A stretch of 64,000 nt of DNA from Sabellastarte sp. h YS-2021 (taxonomy: Eukaryota > Annelida > Polychaeta > Sabellida > Sabellidae). The translations under genes were made by a program, and so were the position numbers. A model generated the notes under the pieces. It was not told where the DNA came from, ran no database searches, and was given only the letters and a program-made list of their open reading frames with translations. Positions 12,260-23,513 of the stretch are shown here, one piece after another; position 1 is the first letter of the stretch; each line of letters starts with the position of its first letter. Location: positions 56,092,255-56,156,254 of the forward strand of contig OZ024933.1 of the NCBI GenBank assembly GCA_964017235.1. The letters run 5' to 3'.

Positions 12260-14007
12260 TGTTGATTAAAAATAACAATTATGGAGCAACAGAAAATACT
12301 CAAATAAGCACTTAGGTGACAAAGCTAATGTATTAGATGGTCATAAATAAACAAAAAAATGTCATTGATTTTTATGATCAGTTTATATAGTGGGGCTGTT
12401 AGAGGCCAAAATAAGTCAAAATATGACCTTCTAAGATCCCCAAGAGAGAGAGTTTGCTTGTATTCTGCCTTACCTGAAACTGTCAATACTCAGTGATGAA
12501 TATTAACTATTCTGGAATTAATGTAACAGTTAAAAGACCAAACCAGCACTTAATCTAACAATCTCAAACTGGCAAATTTATGGAAATTGTTTAATTTAGT
12601 CATAAATAAACAAAAACTGTCATTGATTTTCATGATGAATTCATATACTGGGGGCGTTAGAGGATGTAATTAGACCAAATATGACCTTCTAAGAGCCCCA
12701 AGAAAGAGCATATTTGTATTCTTCCTAACCTCAGACTATTAATACCTAGTGATGAACATTAACTATTTTTGTATTTATGGAAAAGTTAAAAGACCAAACC
12801 AGCACTCAATGAAATTAGTTGATACCTTGCGAGTTTTGAATCCGCAAAAATGGAAATTTACTTATTGTACTAGAGTAGATTGTTAAAATATAAAGGCCAG
12901 ATTTATTCATTTTGACCCAAGACATTCATGCTACAGTTACAGAATATTACTGGTGTTATGGTTATAGATCTGACTATTAATTACAAGTAAACATCTCTGA
13001 ATCTGGAAGTGTCCAGTGCCCCGGGTGAGAGTTTGCTGGTATTCTTCCTAACATCAGACTGTCAATGCCAAATGACAGATATTAAATCTTCCCAGTAAGC
13101 AAACTCAAGCTGTTACAAATAGACTAAAACTACTTAGAGGTTTTGCGTTTTTATGACCAAGTATTATGATGGGGCTGTTTGATGCTATAAGTGCATAAAA
13201 TGACCTCCTAAGCCCAGGTATATTTTGCAAGTATGCTATTTACCCACAATCCATCAAGGCCTGTTGATTAATAATAACAATTATGGAGCAACAGAAAATA
13301 TCCAAATAAGCCCTTAGGTGACAAAGCTAATGTATTAGATGGTCCTAAAGAAACAAAAACAATATCATTGAATTTTATGATCAGTTTATATAGTGGGGCT
13401 GTTAGAGGCCAAAATGAGTCAAAATATGACCTACTAAGATCCCCAAGAGACAGTTTGCTTGTATTCTGCCTAACCTGAGACTGTCAATACTCAGTGATGA
13501 ATATTAACAATTCTGGAATTAATGCAACAGTTAAAAGACCAAACCAGCACTTAATCTAACAATCTAAAGCTGGCAAATTTATGGAAATTATGGAATTAGC
13601 TGATACTTATTGTACTAGAGTAGTCTATCAAAATGTGAAGGTCATATTTACTTTTTGTGACCCCAGATATTCATGCTACAGTTACAGAATATTACTGGTG
13701 TTATGGTTATAGATCTGACTATTAATTACAAGTAAACATCTCTGAAGCTGTAAGTGTCTAGCACCCCGGGAGAGAGTTTACTGGTATTCTGCCTAACATC
13801 AGACTGTCAATGACCAATAATTAATATTTAATATCCCCAGCTAGGAAACTCTAGCTGTGACAAGTAGGCTAAAACTACGGAGAAGTTGTAGCTTTTCATG
13901 ACCAAGTGTTATGACGGAGCTGTTAGACGCTATAAGTGCATAAAATTGACATCTTAAGCGCAAGTATATTTTCTAGGTATGCTATTTACCCACAACCCAT
14001 CAAGGCC
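12260..14007. repeat. A-B dimer copy 8 (A 12260-13261, B 13262-14007)
   Basis: A contains B-type bases near 12476-12556 (acctgaaactg, tggaattaatg, cacttaatctaac) between normal A flanks, another patch-like mosaic. It also has tattcattttgacc near 12904. B has aatatcattg near 13361, gacctactaag near 13428 and agacgctataag near 13925. Confidence 0.92.
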
Positions 14008-15498
14008 TGTTGATTAAAAATAACAATTATGGAGCAACAGAAAATACTCAAATAAGCACTTAGGTGACAAAGCTAATGTATTAGATGGTCATAAATAAAC
14101 AAAAAAATGTCATTGATTTTTATGATCAGTTTATATAGTGGGGCTGTTAGAGGCCAAAATAAGTCAAAATATGACCTTCTAAGATCCCTAAGAGAGAGAG
14201 TTTGCTTGTATTCTCCCTTACCTCAAACTGTCAATACTCAGTGATGAATATTAACTATTCTGGTATTAATGCAACAGTTAAAAGACCAAACCAGCACTCA
14301 ATAAAATTAGTTGATACCTTGCGAGTTTTGAATCTGCAAAAATGGAAATTTACTTATTGTACTAGAGTAGAGAGTTAAAATATAAAGGCCAGATTTATTT
14401 GTTGTGACCCAAGACATTCATGCTACAGTTACAGAATATTACTGGTGTTATGGTTATAGATCTGACTATTAATTACAAGTAAACATCTCTGAATCTGGAA
14501 GCGTCCAGTGCCCCGGGTGAGAGTTTGCTGGTATTCTTCCTAACATCAGACTGTCAATGCCAAATGACAGATATTAAATCTTCCCAGTAAGCAAACTCAA
14601 GCTGTTACAAATAGACTAAAACTACTTAGAGGTTTTGCGTTTTTATGACCAAGTATTATGATGGGGCTGTTTGATGCTATAAGTGCATAAAATGACCTCC
14701 TAAGCCCAGGTATATTTTGCAAGTACACTATTTACCCACAATCCATCAAGGCCTGTTGATTAATAATAACAATTATGGAACAACAGAAAATATCCAAATA
14801 AGCCCTTAGGTGACAAAGCTAATGTATTAGATGGTCCTAAATAACCAAAAAAAATGTCATTGAATATTATGATCAGTTTATATACTGGGGCTGTTAGATG
14901 CCAAATTGAGTCAAAATATGACCTTTTAAGATCCCATGAGAGAGTTTGCTTGTATTCTGCCTAACCTGAGACTGTCAATACTCAGTGATGAATATTAACA
15001 ATTCTGGAATTACTGCAACAGTTAAAAGACCAAACCAGCAGTTAATCTAACAATCTTAAGCTGGCAAATTTATGGAAATTATGGAATTAGCTGATACTTA
15101 TTGTACTAGAGCAGTCTATTAAAATGTGAAGGTCATATTTATTTTTTGTGACCCCAGATATTCATGCTACAGTTACAGAATATTACTGGTGTTATGGTTA
15201 TAGATCTGACTATTAATTACAAGTAAACATCTCTGAAGCTGTAAGTGTCTAGCACCCCGGGAGAGAATTTACTGGTATTCTGCCTAACATCAGACTGTCA
15301 ATGACCAATACTTAATATTTAATATCCCCAGCTAGGAAACTCTAGCTGTGACAAGTAGGCTAAAACTACGGAGAAGTTGTAGCTTTTCATGATCAAGTGT
15401 TATGATGGAGCTGTTAGATACTATAAGTGCATAAAATTGACATCTTAAGCGCAAGTATATTTTCTAGGTATGCTATTTACCCACAACCCATCAAGGCC
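14008..15498. repeat. Dimer copy 9 with a short A unit (A 14008-14753, B 14754-15498)
   Basis: The A unit is only 746 bp. Sequence runs from S1 through ttaaaagaccaaaccagcac directly into taaaattagttgatacc (around 14280-14320), so exactly the 256 bp S2 insert is gone and the flanking repeat is left once. Head and tail are A-type, so this is not a B unit. The B that follows (745 bp) is the most diverged in the window: ttatggaacaac near 14774, ataaccaaaa near 14842, tatactgggg near 14880, gttagatgcc near 14893, catgagagag near 14935, cagcagttaatc near 15036. Confidence 0.93.
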
Positions 15499-17249
15499 TG
15501 TTGATTAAAAATAACAATTATGGAGCAACAGAAAATATTCAAATAAGCACTTAGGTGACAAAGCTAATATATTAGATGGTCATAAATAAACAAAAAAATG
15601 TCATTGATTTTTATGGTCAGTTTATATAGTGGGGCTGTTAGAGGCCAAAATAAGTCAAAATATGACCTTCTAAGATCCCCAAGAGAGAGAGTTTGCTTCT
15701 ATTGTGCCTTACCTCAAACTGTCAATACTCAGTGATGAATATTAACTATTCTGGTATTAATGCAACAGTTAAAAGACCAAACCAGCACTCAATCTAACAA
15801 TCTCAAACTGGCAAATTTATGGAAATTGTTTAATTTAGTCATAAATAAACAAAAACTGTCATTGATTTTCATGATGAATTCATATAATGGGGGCGTTAGA
15901 GGACATAATTACACCAAATATGACCTTCTAAGAGCCCCAAGAAAGAGCATATTTGTATTCTTCCTAACCTCAGACTATTAATACCCAGTGATGAACATTA
16001 ATTATTTTTGTATTTATGGAAAAGTTTAAAGACCAAACCGGCACTCAATGAAATTAGTTGATACCTTGCGAGTTTTGAATCCACAAAAATGGAATTTTAC
16101 TTATTGTACTAGAGTAAATTGTTAAAATATAAAGGCCAGATTTATTTGTTGTGACCCAAGACATTCATGCTACCGTTACAGAATATTACTGGTGTTATGG
16201 TTATAGATCTGACTATTAATTACAAGTAAACATCTCTGAATCTGGAAGCGTCCAGTGCCCCGGGTGAGAGTTTGCTGGTATTCTTCCTAACATCAGACTG
16301 TCAATGCCAAATGACAGATATTAAATCTTCCCAGTAAGCAAACTCAAGCTGTTACAAATAGACTAAAACTACTTAGAGGTTTTTTTGTGTTTTTATGACC
16401 AAGTATTATGATGGGGCTGTTTGATGCTATAAGTGCATAAAATGACCTCCTAAGCCCAGGTATATTTTGCAAGTACGCTATTTACCCACAATCCATCAAG
16501 GCCTGTTGATTAATAATAACAATTATGGAGCAACAGAAAATATCCAAATAAGCCCTTAGGTGACAAAGCTAATGTATTAGATGGTCCTAAATAAACAAAA
16601 AAAATGTCATTGAATTTTATGATCAGTTTATATAGTGGGGATGTTAGAGGCCAAAATGAGTCAAAATATGACCTTCCAAGATCCCCAAGAGACAGTTTGC
16701 TTGTATTCTGCCTAACCTGAGACTGTCAATACTCAGTGATGAATATTAACAATTCTGGAATTAATGCAACAGTTAAAAGACCAAACCAGCACTTAATCTA
16801 ACAATCTGAAGCTGGCAAATTTATGGAAATTATGGAATTAGCTGATACTTATTGTACTAGAGTAGTCTATTAAAATGTGACGGTCATATTTATTTTTTGT
16901 GACCCCAGATATTCATGCTACAGTTACAGAATATTACTGGTGTTATGGTTATAGATCTGACTATTAATTACAAGTAAACATCTCTGAAGCTGTAAGTGTC
17001 TAGCACCCCGGGAGAGAGTTTACTGGTATTCTGCCTAACATCAGACTGTCAATGACCAATAATTAATATTTAATATCCCCAGCTAGGAAACTCTAGCTGT
17101 TACAAGTAGGCTAAAACTACGGAGAAGTTGTAGCTTTTTATGATCAAGTGTTATGACGGAGCTGTTAGATACTATAAGTGCATAAAATTGACATCTTAAG
17201 CGCAAGTATATTTTCTAGGTATGCTATTTACCCACAACCCATCACGGCC
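15499..17249. repeat. A-B dimer copy 10 (A 15499-16503, B 16504-17249)
   Basis: A is 1005 bp because a T-run is extended in gaggtttttttgtgttttt near 16376. It has ataatggggg near 15885 and aattacaccaaa near 15906, the latter shared with the chimeric units of Block II. B has ggggatgtt near 16637 and gtgacggtc near 16877. Confidence 0.94.
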
Positions 17250-18255
17250 TGTTGATTAAAAATAACAATTATGGAGCAACAGAAAATACTCAAATAAGCA
17301 CTTAGGTGACAAAGCTAATGTATTAGATGGTCATAAATAAACAAAAAAATGTCATTGATTTTTATGATCAGTTTATATAGTGGGGCTGTTAGAGGCCAAA
17401 ATGAGTCAAAATATGACCTTCTAAGATCCCCAAGAGAGAGAGAGAGTTTGCTTGTTTTCTGCCTTACCTCAAACTGTCAATACTCAGTGATGAATATTAA
17501 CTATTCCGGTATTAATGCAACAGTTAAAAGACCAAACCAGCACTCAATCTAACAATCTCAAACTCGCAAATTTATGGAAATTGTTTAATTTAGTCATAAA
17601 TAAACAAAAATTGTCATTGATTTTCATGATGAATTCATATACTGGGGGCGTTACAGGACATAATTAGACCAAATATGACCTTCTAAGAGCCCCAAGAAAG
17701 AGCATATTTGTATTCTTTCTAAACTCAGACTATTAATACCCAGTGATGAACATTAACTATTTTTGTATTTATGGAAAAGTTAAAAGACCAAACCAGCACT
17801 CAATGAAATTAGTTGATACCTGGCGAGTTTTGAAGCCACAAAAATGGAAATTTACTTATTGTACTAGAGAAGATTGTTAAAATATAAAGGCCAGATTTAT
17901 TTGTTGTGACCCAAGACATTCATGCTACAGTTACAGAATATTACTGGTGTTATGGTTATAGATCTGACTATTAATTACAAGTAAACATCTCTGAATCTGG
18001 AAGTGTCCAGTGCCCCGGGTGAGAGTTTGCTTGTATTCTTCCTAACATCAGACTGTCAATGCCAAATGACAGATATTAAATCTTCCCAGTAAGCAAACTC
18101 AAGCTGTTATATATAGACTAAAACTACTTAGAGGTTTTGCGTTTTTATGACCAAGTATTATGATGGGGCTGTTTGATGCTATAAGTGCATAAAATGACCT
18201 CCTAAGCCCAGGTATATTTTGCAAGTACGCTATTTACCCACAATCCATCAAGGCC

Positions 18256-19261
18256 TGTTGATTAATAATAACAATTATGGAGCAACAGAAAATATCCAAA
18301 TAAGCCCTTAGGTGACAAAGCTAATGTATTAGATGGTCCTAAATAAACAAAAAAAATGTCATTGAATTTTATGATCAGTTTATAGAGTGGGGCTGTTAGA
18401 GGCCAAAATGAGTCAAAATATGACCTTCTAAGATCCCAAAGAGAGAGAGAGTTTGCTTGTATTCTGCCTTACCTCAAACTGTCAATACTCAGTGATGAAT
18501 ATTAACTATTCTGGTATTAATGCAACAGTTAAAAGACCAAACCAGCACTCAATCTAACAATCTCAAACTGGCAAATTTATGGAAATTGTTTAATTTAGTC
18601 ATAAATAAACAAAAACTGTCATTGATTTTCATGATGAATTCATATACTGGGGGCGTTAGAGGACATAATTACACCAAATATGACCTTCTAAGAGCCCCAA
18701 GAAAGAGCATATTTGTATTCTTCCTAACCTCAGACTATTAATACCCAGTGATGATCATTAACTATATTTGTATTTATGGAAAAGTTAAAAGACCAAACCA
18801 GCACTCAATGAAATTAGTTGATACCTTGCGAGTTTTGAATGCAGAAAAATAGAAATTTACTTATTGTACTAGAGGAGATTGCTAAAATATAAAGGCCAGA
18901 TTTATTTGTTGTGACCCAAGACATTCATGCTACCGTTACAGAATATTACTGGTGTTATGGTTATAGATCTGACTATTAATTACAAGTAAATATCTCTGAA
19001 TCTGGAAGTGTCCAGCGCCCCGGGTGAGAGTTTGCTGGTATTCTTCCTAACATCAGACTGTCAATGCCAAATGACAGATATTAAATCTTCCCAGTAAGCA
19101 AACTCAAGCTGTTACAAATAGACTAAAACTACTTAGAGGTTTTTGTGTTTTTATGACCAAGTATTATGATGGGGCTGTTTGATGCTATAAGTGCATAAAA
19201 TGACCTCCTAAGCCCAGGTATATTTTGCAAGTACGCTATTTACCCACAATCCATCAAGGCC
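18256..19261. repeat. Long B-A chimeric unit (type member)
   Basis: 1006 bp. It begins tgttgattaataataac and keeps B bases through gaaaatatccaaataagccc, gatggtcctaaataaac, attgaattttatg and aaaatgagtc (about 18256-18420). It then has the A-type GA run, gccttacctcaaactg and the S2 insert, and an A tail. It also carries aattacaccaaa as in the A at 15499. The same structure recurs at 21762-22767 and 24520-25525. The likely origin is unequal crossover between misaligned B and A units in S1. Confidence 0.93.
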
Positions 19262-20007
19262 TGTTGATTAATAATAACAATTATGGAGCAACAGAAAATA
19301 TCCAAATAAGCCCTTAGGTGACAAAGCTAATGTATTAGATGGTCCTAAATAAACAAAAAAAATGTCATTGAATTTTATGATCAGTTTATATAGTGGGGCT
19401 GTTAGAGGCCAAAATGAGTCAAAATATGACCTTCTAAGATCCCCAAGAGAGAGTTTGCTTGTATTCTGCCTAACCTGAGACTGTGAATACTCAGTGATGA
19501 ATATTAACAATTCTGGAATTAATGCAACAGTTAAAAGACTAAACCAGCACTTAATCTAACAATCTGAAGCTGGCAAATTTATGGAAATTATGGAATTAAC
19601 TCATACTTATTGTACTAGAGTAGTCTATTAAAATGTGAAGGTCATATTTATTTTTTGTGACCCCAGATATTCATGCTACAGTTACAGAATATTACTGGTG
19701 TTATGGTTATAGATCTGACTATTAATTACAAGTAAACATCTCTGAATCTGGAAGTGTCCAGTGCCCCGGGTGAGAGTTTGCTTGTATTCTTCCTAACATC
19801 AGACTGTCAATGCCAAATGACAGATATTAAATCTTCCCAGTAAGCAAACTCAAGCTGTTACAAATAGACTAAAACTACTTAGAGGTTTTTGCGTTTTTAT
19901 GACCAAGTATTATGATGGGGCTGTTTGATGCTATAAGTGCATAAAATGACCTCCTAAGCCCAGGTATATTTTGCAAGTACGCTATTTACCCACAATCCAT
20001 CAAGGCC
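19262..20007. repeat. Short B-A fusion unit
   Basis: 746 bp. B from the head through tactggtgttatggttatag, then A-type from tctgaatctggaagtgtcca (near 19741) to an A tail. B (25526) followed by A (26272) is the arrangement in the paralogous copy. Joining the front of that B to the back of that A would give this unit and remove about one unit length, matching the change in offset from 6264 to 7269. Confidence 0.9.
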
Positions 20008-20754
20008 TGTTGATTAATAATAACAATTATGGAGCAACAGAAAATACTCAAATAAGCCCTTAGGTGACAAAGCTAATGCATTAGATGGTCCTAAATAAAC
20101 AAAAAAAAATGTCATTGAATTTTATGATCAGTTTATATAGTGGGGCTGTTAGAGGCCAAAATGAGTCAAAATATGACCTTCTAAGATGCCCAAGAGAGAG
20201 TTTGCTTGTATTCTGCCTAACCTGAGACTGTCAATACTCAGTGATGAATATTAACAATTCTGGAATTAATGCAACAGTTAAAAGACTAAACCAGCACTTA
20301 ATCTAACAATCTGAAGCTGGCAAATTTATGGAAATTATGGAATTAACTCATACTTATTGTACTAGAGTAGTCTATTAAAATGTGAAGGTCATATTTATTT
20401 TTTGTGACCCCAGATATTCATGCTACAGTTACAGAATATTACTGGTGTTATGGGTATAGATCTGACTATTAATTACAAGTAAACATCTCTGAAGCTGTAA
20501 GTGTCTAGCACCCCGGGAGAGAGTTTACTGGTATTCTGCCTAACATCAGACTGTCAATGACCAATAATTAATATTTAATATCCCCAGCTAGGAAACTCTA
20601 GCTGTGACAAGTAGGCTAAAACTACAGAGAAGTTGTAGCTTTTTATGATCAAGTGTTATGACGGAGCTGTTAGATACTATAAGTGCATAAAATTGACATC
20701 TTAAGCGCAAGTATATTTTCTAGGTATGCTATTTACCCACAACCCATCAAGGCC
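20008..20754. repeat. Extra B unit between trimer copies
   Basis: 747 bp, B head after an A-type tail. It shares gcattagatgg (near 20079), taagatgcccaagag (near 20183) and gggtatagatc (near 20452) with the B at 27277, which is 7269 bp downstream. The two are evidently copies of one ancestral unit. Confidence 0.93.
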
Positions 20755-23513
20755 TGTTGATTAAAAATAACAATTATGGAGCAACAGAAAATACTCAAAT
20801 AAGCACTTAGGTGACAAAGCTAATGTATTAGATGGTCATAAATAAACAAAAAAATGTCATTGATTTTTATGATCAGTTTATATAGTGGGGCTGTTAGAGG
20901 CCAAAATAAGTCAAAATATGACCTTCTAAGATCCCCAAGAGAGAGAGAGAGTTTGCTTGTTTTCTGCCTTACCTCAAACTGTCAATACTCAGTGATGAAT
21001 ATTAACTATTCTGGTATTAATGCAACAGTTAAAAGACCAAACCAGCACTCAATCTAACAATCTCAAACTCACAAATTTATGGAAATTGTTTAATTTAGTC
21101 ATAAATAAACAAAAATTGTCATTGATTTTCATGATGAATTCATATACTGCGGGCGTTAGAGGACATAATTAGACCAAATATGACCTTCTAAGAGCCCCAA
21201 GAAAGAGCATATTTGTATTCTTCCTAACCTCAGACTATTAATACCCAGTGATGAACATTAACTATTTTTGTATTTATGGAAAAGTTAAAAGACCAAACCA
21301 GCACTCAATGAAATTAGTTGATACCTTGCGAGTTTTGAATCCACAAAAATTGAAATTTACTTATTGTACTAGAGTAGATTGTTAAAATATAAAGGCCAGA
21401 TTTATTTGTTGTGACCCAAGACATTCATGCTACAGTTACAGAATATTACTGGTGTTATGGTTATAGATCTGACTATTAATTACAAGTAAACATCTCTGAA
21501 TCTGGAAGTGTCCAGTGCCCCGGGTGAGAGTTTGCTTGTATTCTTCCTAACATCAGACTGTCAATGCCAAATGACAGATATTAAATCTTCCCAGTAAGCA
21601 AACTCAAGCTGTTACAAATAGACTAAAACTACTTAGAGGTTTTTGCGTTTTTATGACCAAGTATTATGATGGGGCTGTTTGATGCTATAAGTGCATAAAA
21701 TGACCTCCTAAGCCCAGGTATATTTTGCAAGTACGCTATTTACCCACAATCCATCAAGGCCTGTTGATTAATAATAACAATTATGGAGCAACAGAAAATA
21801 TCCAAATAAGCCCTTAGGTGACAAAGCTAATGTATTAGATGGTCCTAAATAAACAAAAAAAATGTCATTGAATTTTATGATCAGTTTATATAGTGGGGCT
21901 GTTAGAGGCCAAAATGAGTCAAAATATGACCTTCTAAGATCCCCAAGAGAGAGAGAGTTTGCTTGTATTCTGCCTTACCTCAAACTGTCAATACTCAGTG
22001 ATGAATATTAACTATTCTGGTATTAATGCAACAGTTAAAAGACCAAACCAGCACTCAATCTAACAATCTCAAACTGGCAAATTTATGGAAATTGTTTAAT
22101 TTAGTCATAAATAAACAAAAATTGTCATTGATTTTCATGATGAATTCATATACTGGGGGCGTTAGAGGACATACTTACACCAAATATGACCTTCTAAGAG
22201 CCCCAAGAAAGAGCATATTTGTATTCTTCCTAACCTCAGACTATTAATACCCAGTGATGAACATTAACTATATTTGTATTTATGGAAAAGTTAAAAGACC
22301 AAACCAGCACTCAATGAAATTAGTTGATACCTTGCGAGTTTTGAATGCACAAAAATAGAAATTTACTTATTGTACTAGAGTAGATTGCTAAAATATAAAG
22401 GCCAGATTTATTTGTTGTGACCCAAGACATTCATGCTACCGTTACAGAATATTACTGGTGTTATGGTTATAGATCTGACTATTAATTACAAGTAAACATC
22501 TCTGAATCTGGAAGTGTCCAGCGCCCTGGGTGAGAGTTTGCTGGTATTCTTCCTAACATCAGACTGTCAATGCCAAATGACAGATATTAAATCTTCCCAG
22601 TAAGCAAACTCAAGCTGTTACAAATAGACTAAAACTACTTAGAGGTTTTTGTGTTTTTATGACCAAGTATTATGATGGGGCTGTTTGATGCTATAAGTGC
22701 ATAAAATGACCTCCTAAGCCCAGGTATATTTTGCAAGTACGCTATTTACAGACAATCCATCAAGGCCTGTTGATTAATAATAACAATTATGGAGCAACAA
22801 GAAATATCCAAATAAGCCCATAGGTGACAAAGCTAATGTATTAGATGGTCCTAAATAAGCAAAAAAAATGTCATTGAATTTAATGATCAGTTTATATAGT
22901 CGGGCTGTTAGAGGCCAAAATGAGTCAAAATATGACCTTCTAAGATCCCCAAGAGAGAGTTTGCTTGTATTCTGCCTAACCTGAGACTGTCAATACTCAG
23001 TGATGAATATTAACAATTCTGGAATTAATGCAACAGTTAAAAGACTAAACCAGCACTTAATCTAACAATCTGAAGCTGGCAAATTTATGGAAATTATGGA
23101 ATTAACTCATACTTATTGTACTAGAGTAGTCTATTAAAATGTGAAGGTCATATTTATTTTTTGTGACCCCAGATATTCATGCTACAGTTACAGAATATTA
23201 CTGGTGTTATGGTTATAGATCTGACTATTAATTACAAGTAAACATCTCTGAAGCTGTAAGTGTCTAGCACCCCGGGAGAGAGTTTACTGGTATTCTGCCT
23301 AACATCAGACTGTCAATGACCAATAATTAATATTTAATATCCCCAGCTAGGAAACTCTAGCTGTGACAAGTAGGCTAAAACTACGGAGAAGTTGTAGCTT
23401 TTTATGATCAAGTGTTATGACGGAGCTGTTAGATACTATAAGTGCATAAAATTGACATCTTAAGCGCAAGTATATTTTCTAGGTATGCTATTTACCCACA
23501 ACCCATCAAGGCC
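20755..23513. repeat. Trimer copy 2: A, B-A chimera, B
   Basis: A 20755-21761; chimera 21762-22767; B 22768-23513. A has aaactcacaaatttatgg near 21064 and actgcgggcg near 21145. The chimera tail has gctatttacagacaatcc near 22741 in place of tacccacaatcc. B has gagcaacaagaaatatcc near 22792 and agtcgggctg near 22899. Confidence 0.92.

Larger units (their letters stand above)
1..17249. repeat. Block I: A-B dimer HOR, about 1.75 kb, ten copies
   Basis: Alternating A and B units with periods of 1752, 1751, 1752, 1752, 1752, 1752, 1748, 1748, 1491 and 1751 bp. The first six B units are of the 749-750 bp form, with tgttatgatctgac where later B units have tatagatctgac (a 4 bp difference). From 11514 onward all B units carry the shorter form, so a subfamily boundary runs near 11.5 kb. 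Adjacent copies differ by only a few bases, except the unit at 14754, which is clearly more diverged. Confidence 0.96.
17250..20007. repeat. Trimer copy 1: A, B-A chimera, B-A fusion
   Basis: A 17250-18255; long chimera 18256-19261 (B head up to about 18430, then A including the 256 bp insert); short unit 19262-20007. The short unit has B head and middle (no insert), then switches to A at tctgaatctggaagtgtcca near 19741 and keeps an A tail. Its markers match copy 3 at +6264 bp up to the switch: ccggtattaat, agagaagattg, ttatatatagac, tatagagtgggg, gatgatcatt, gactgtgaatac. Confidence 0.92.

Noticed and set aside
15760..15981. Open frame of 73 codons in A-type units (also near 18520, 22026, 24784)
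   Set aside because: It exists only where taattagacc has become taattacacc and removed a stop codon. It straddles sub-units S1/S2, is closed in most A units, and has no promoter, splice or codon-use support.
17349..17552. Open frames of 63-67 codons starting in the tgtcattga or ttgaattt region (17349, 20854, 23613, 58734, 59480)
   Set aside because: They depend on GA-run length or single variants. The products are just the translated repeat, and most sibling units have stops or shifts.
19268..19510. Minus-strand open frames of 75-80 codons in B heads (19268, 25532, 31888, 34740, 37592)
   Set aside because: They vary with the 15 bp deletion and point changes, and are missing in most B units. 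Persistence inside a 2852 bp HOR reflects copying of the repeat, not selection for a protein.
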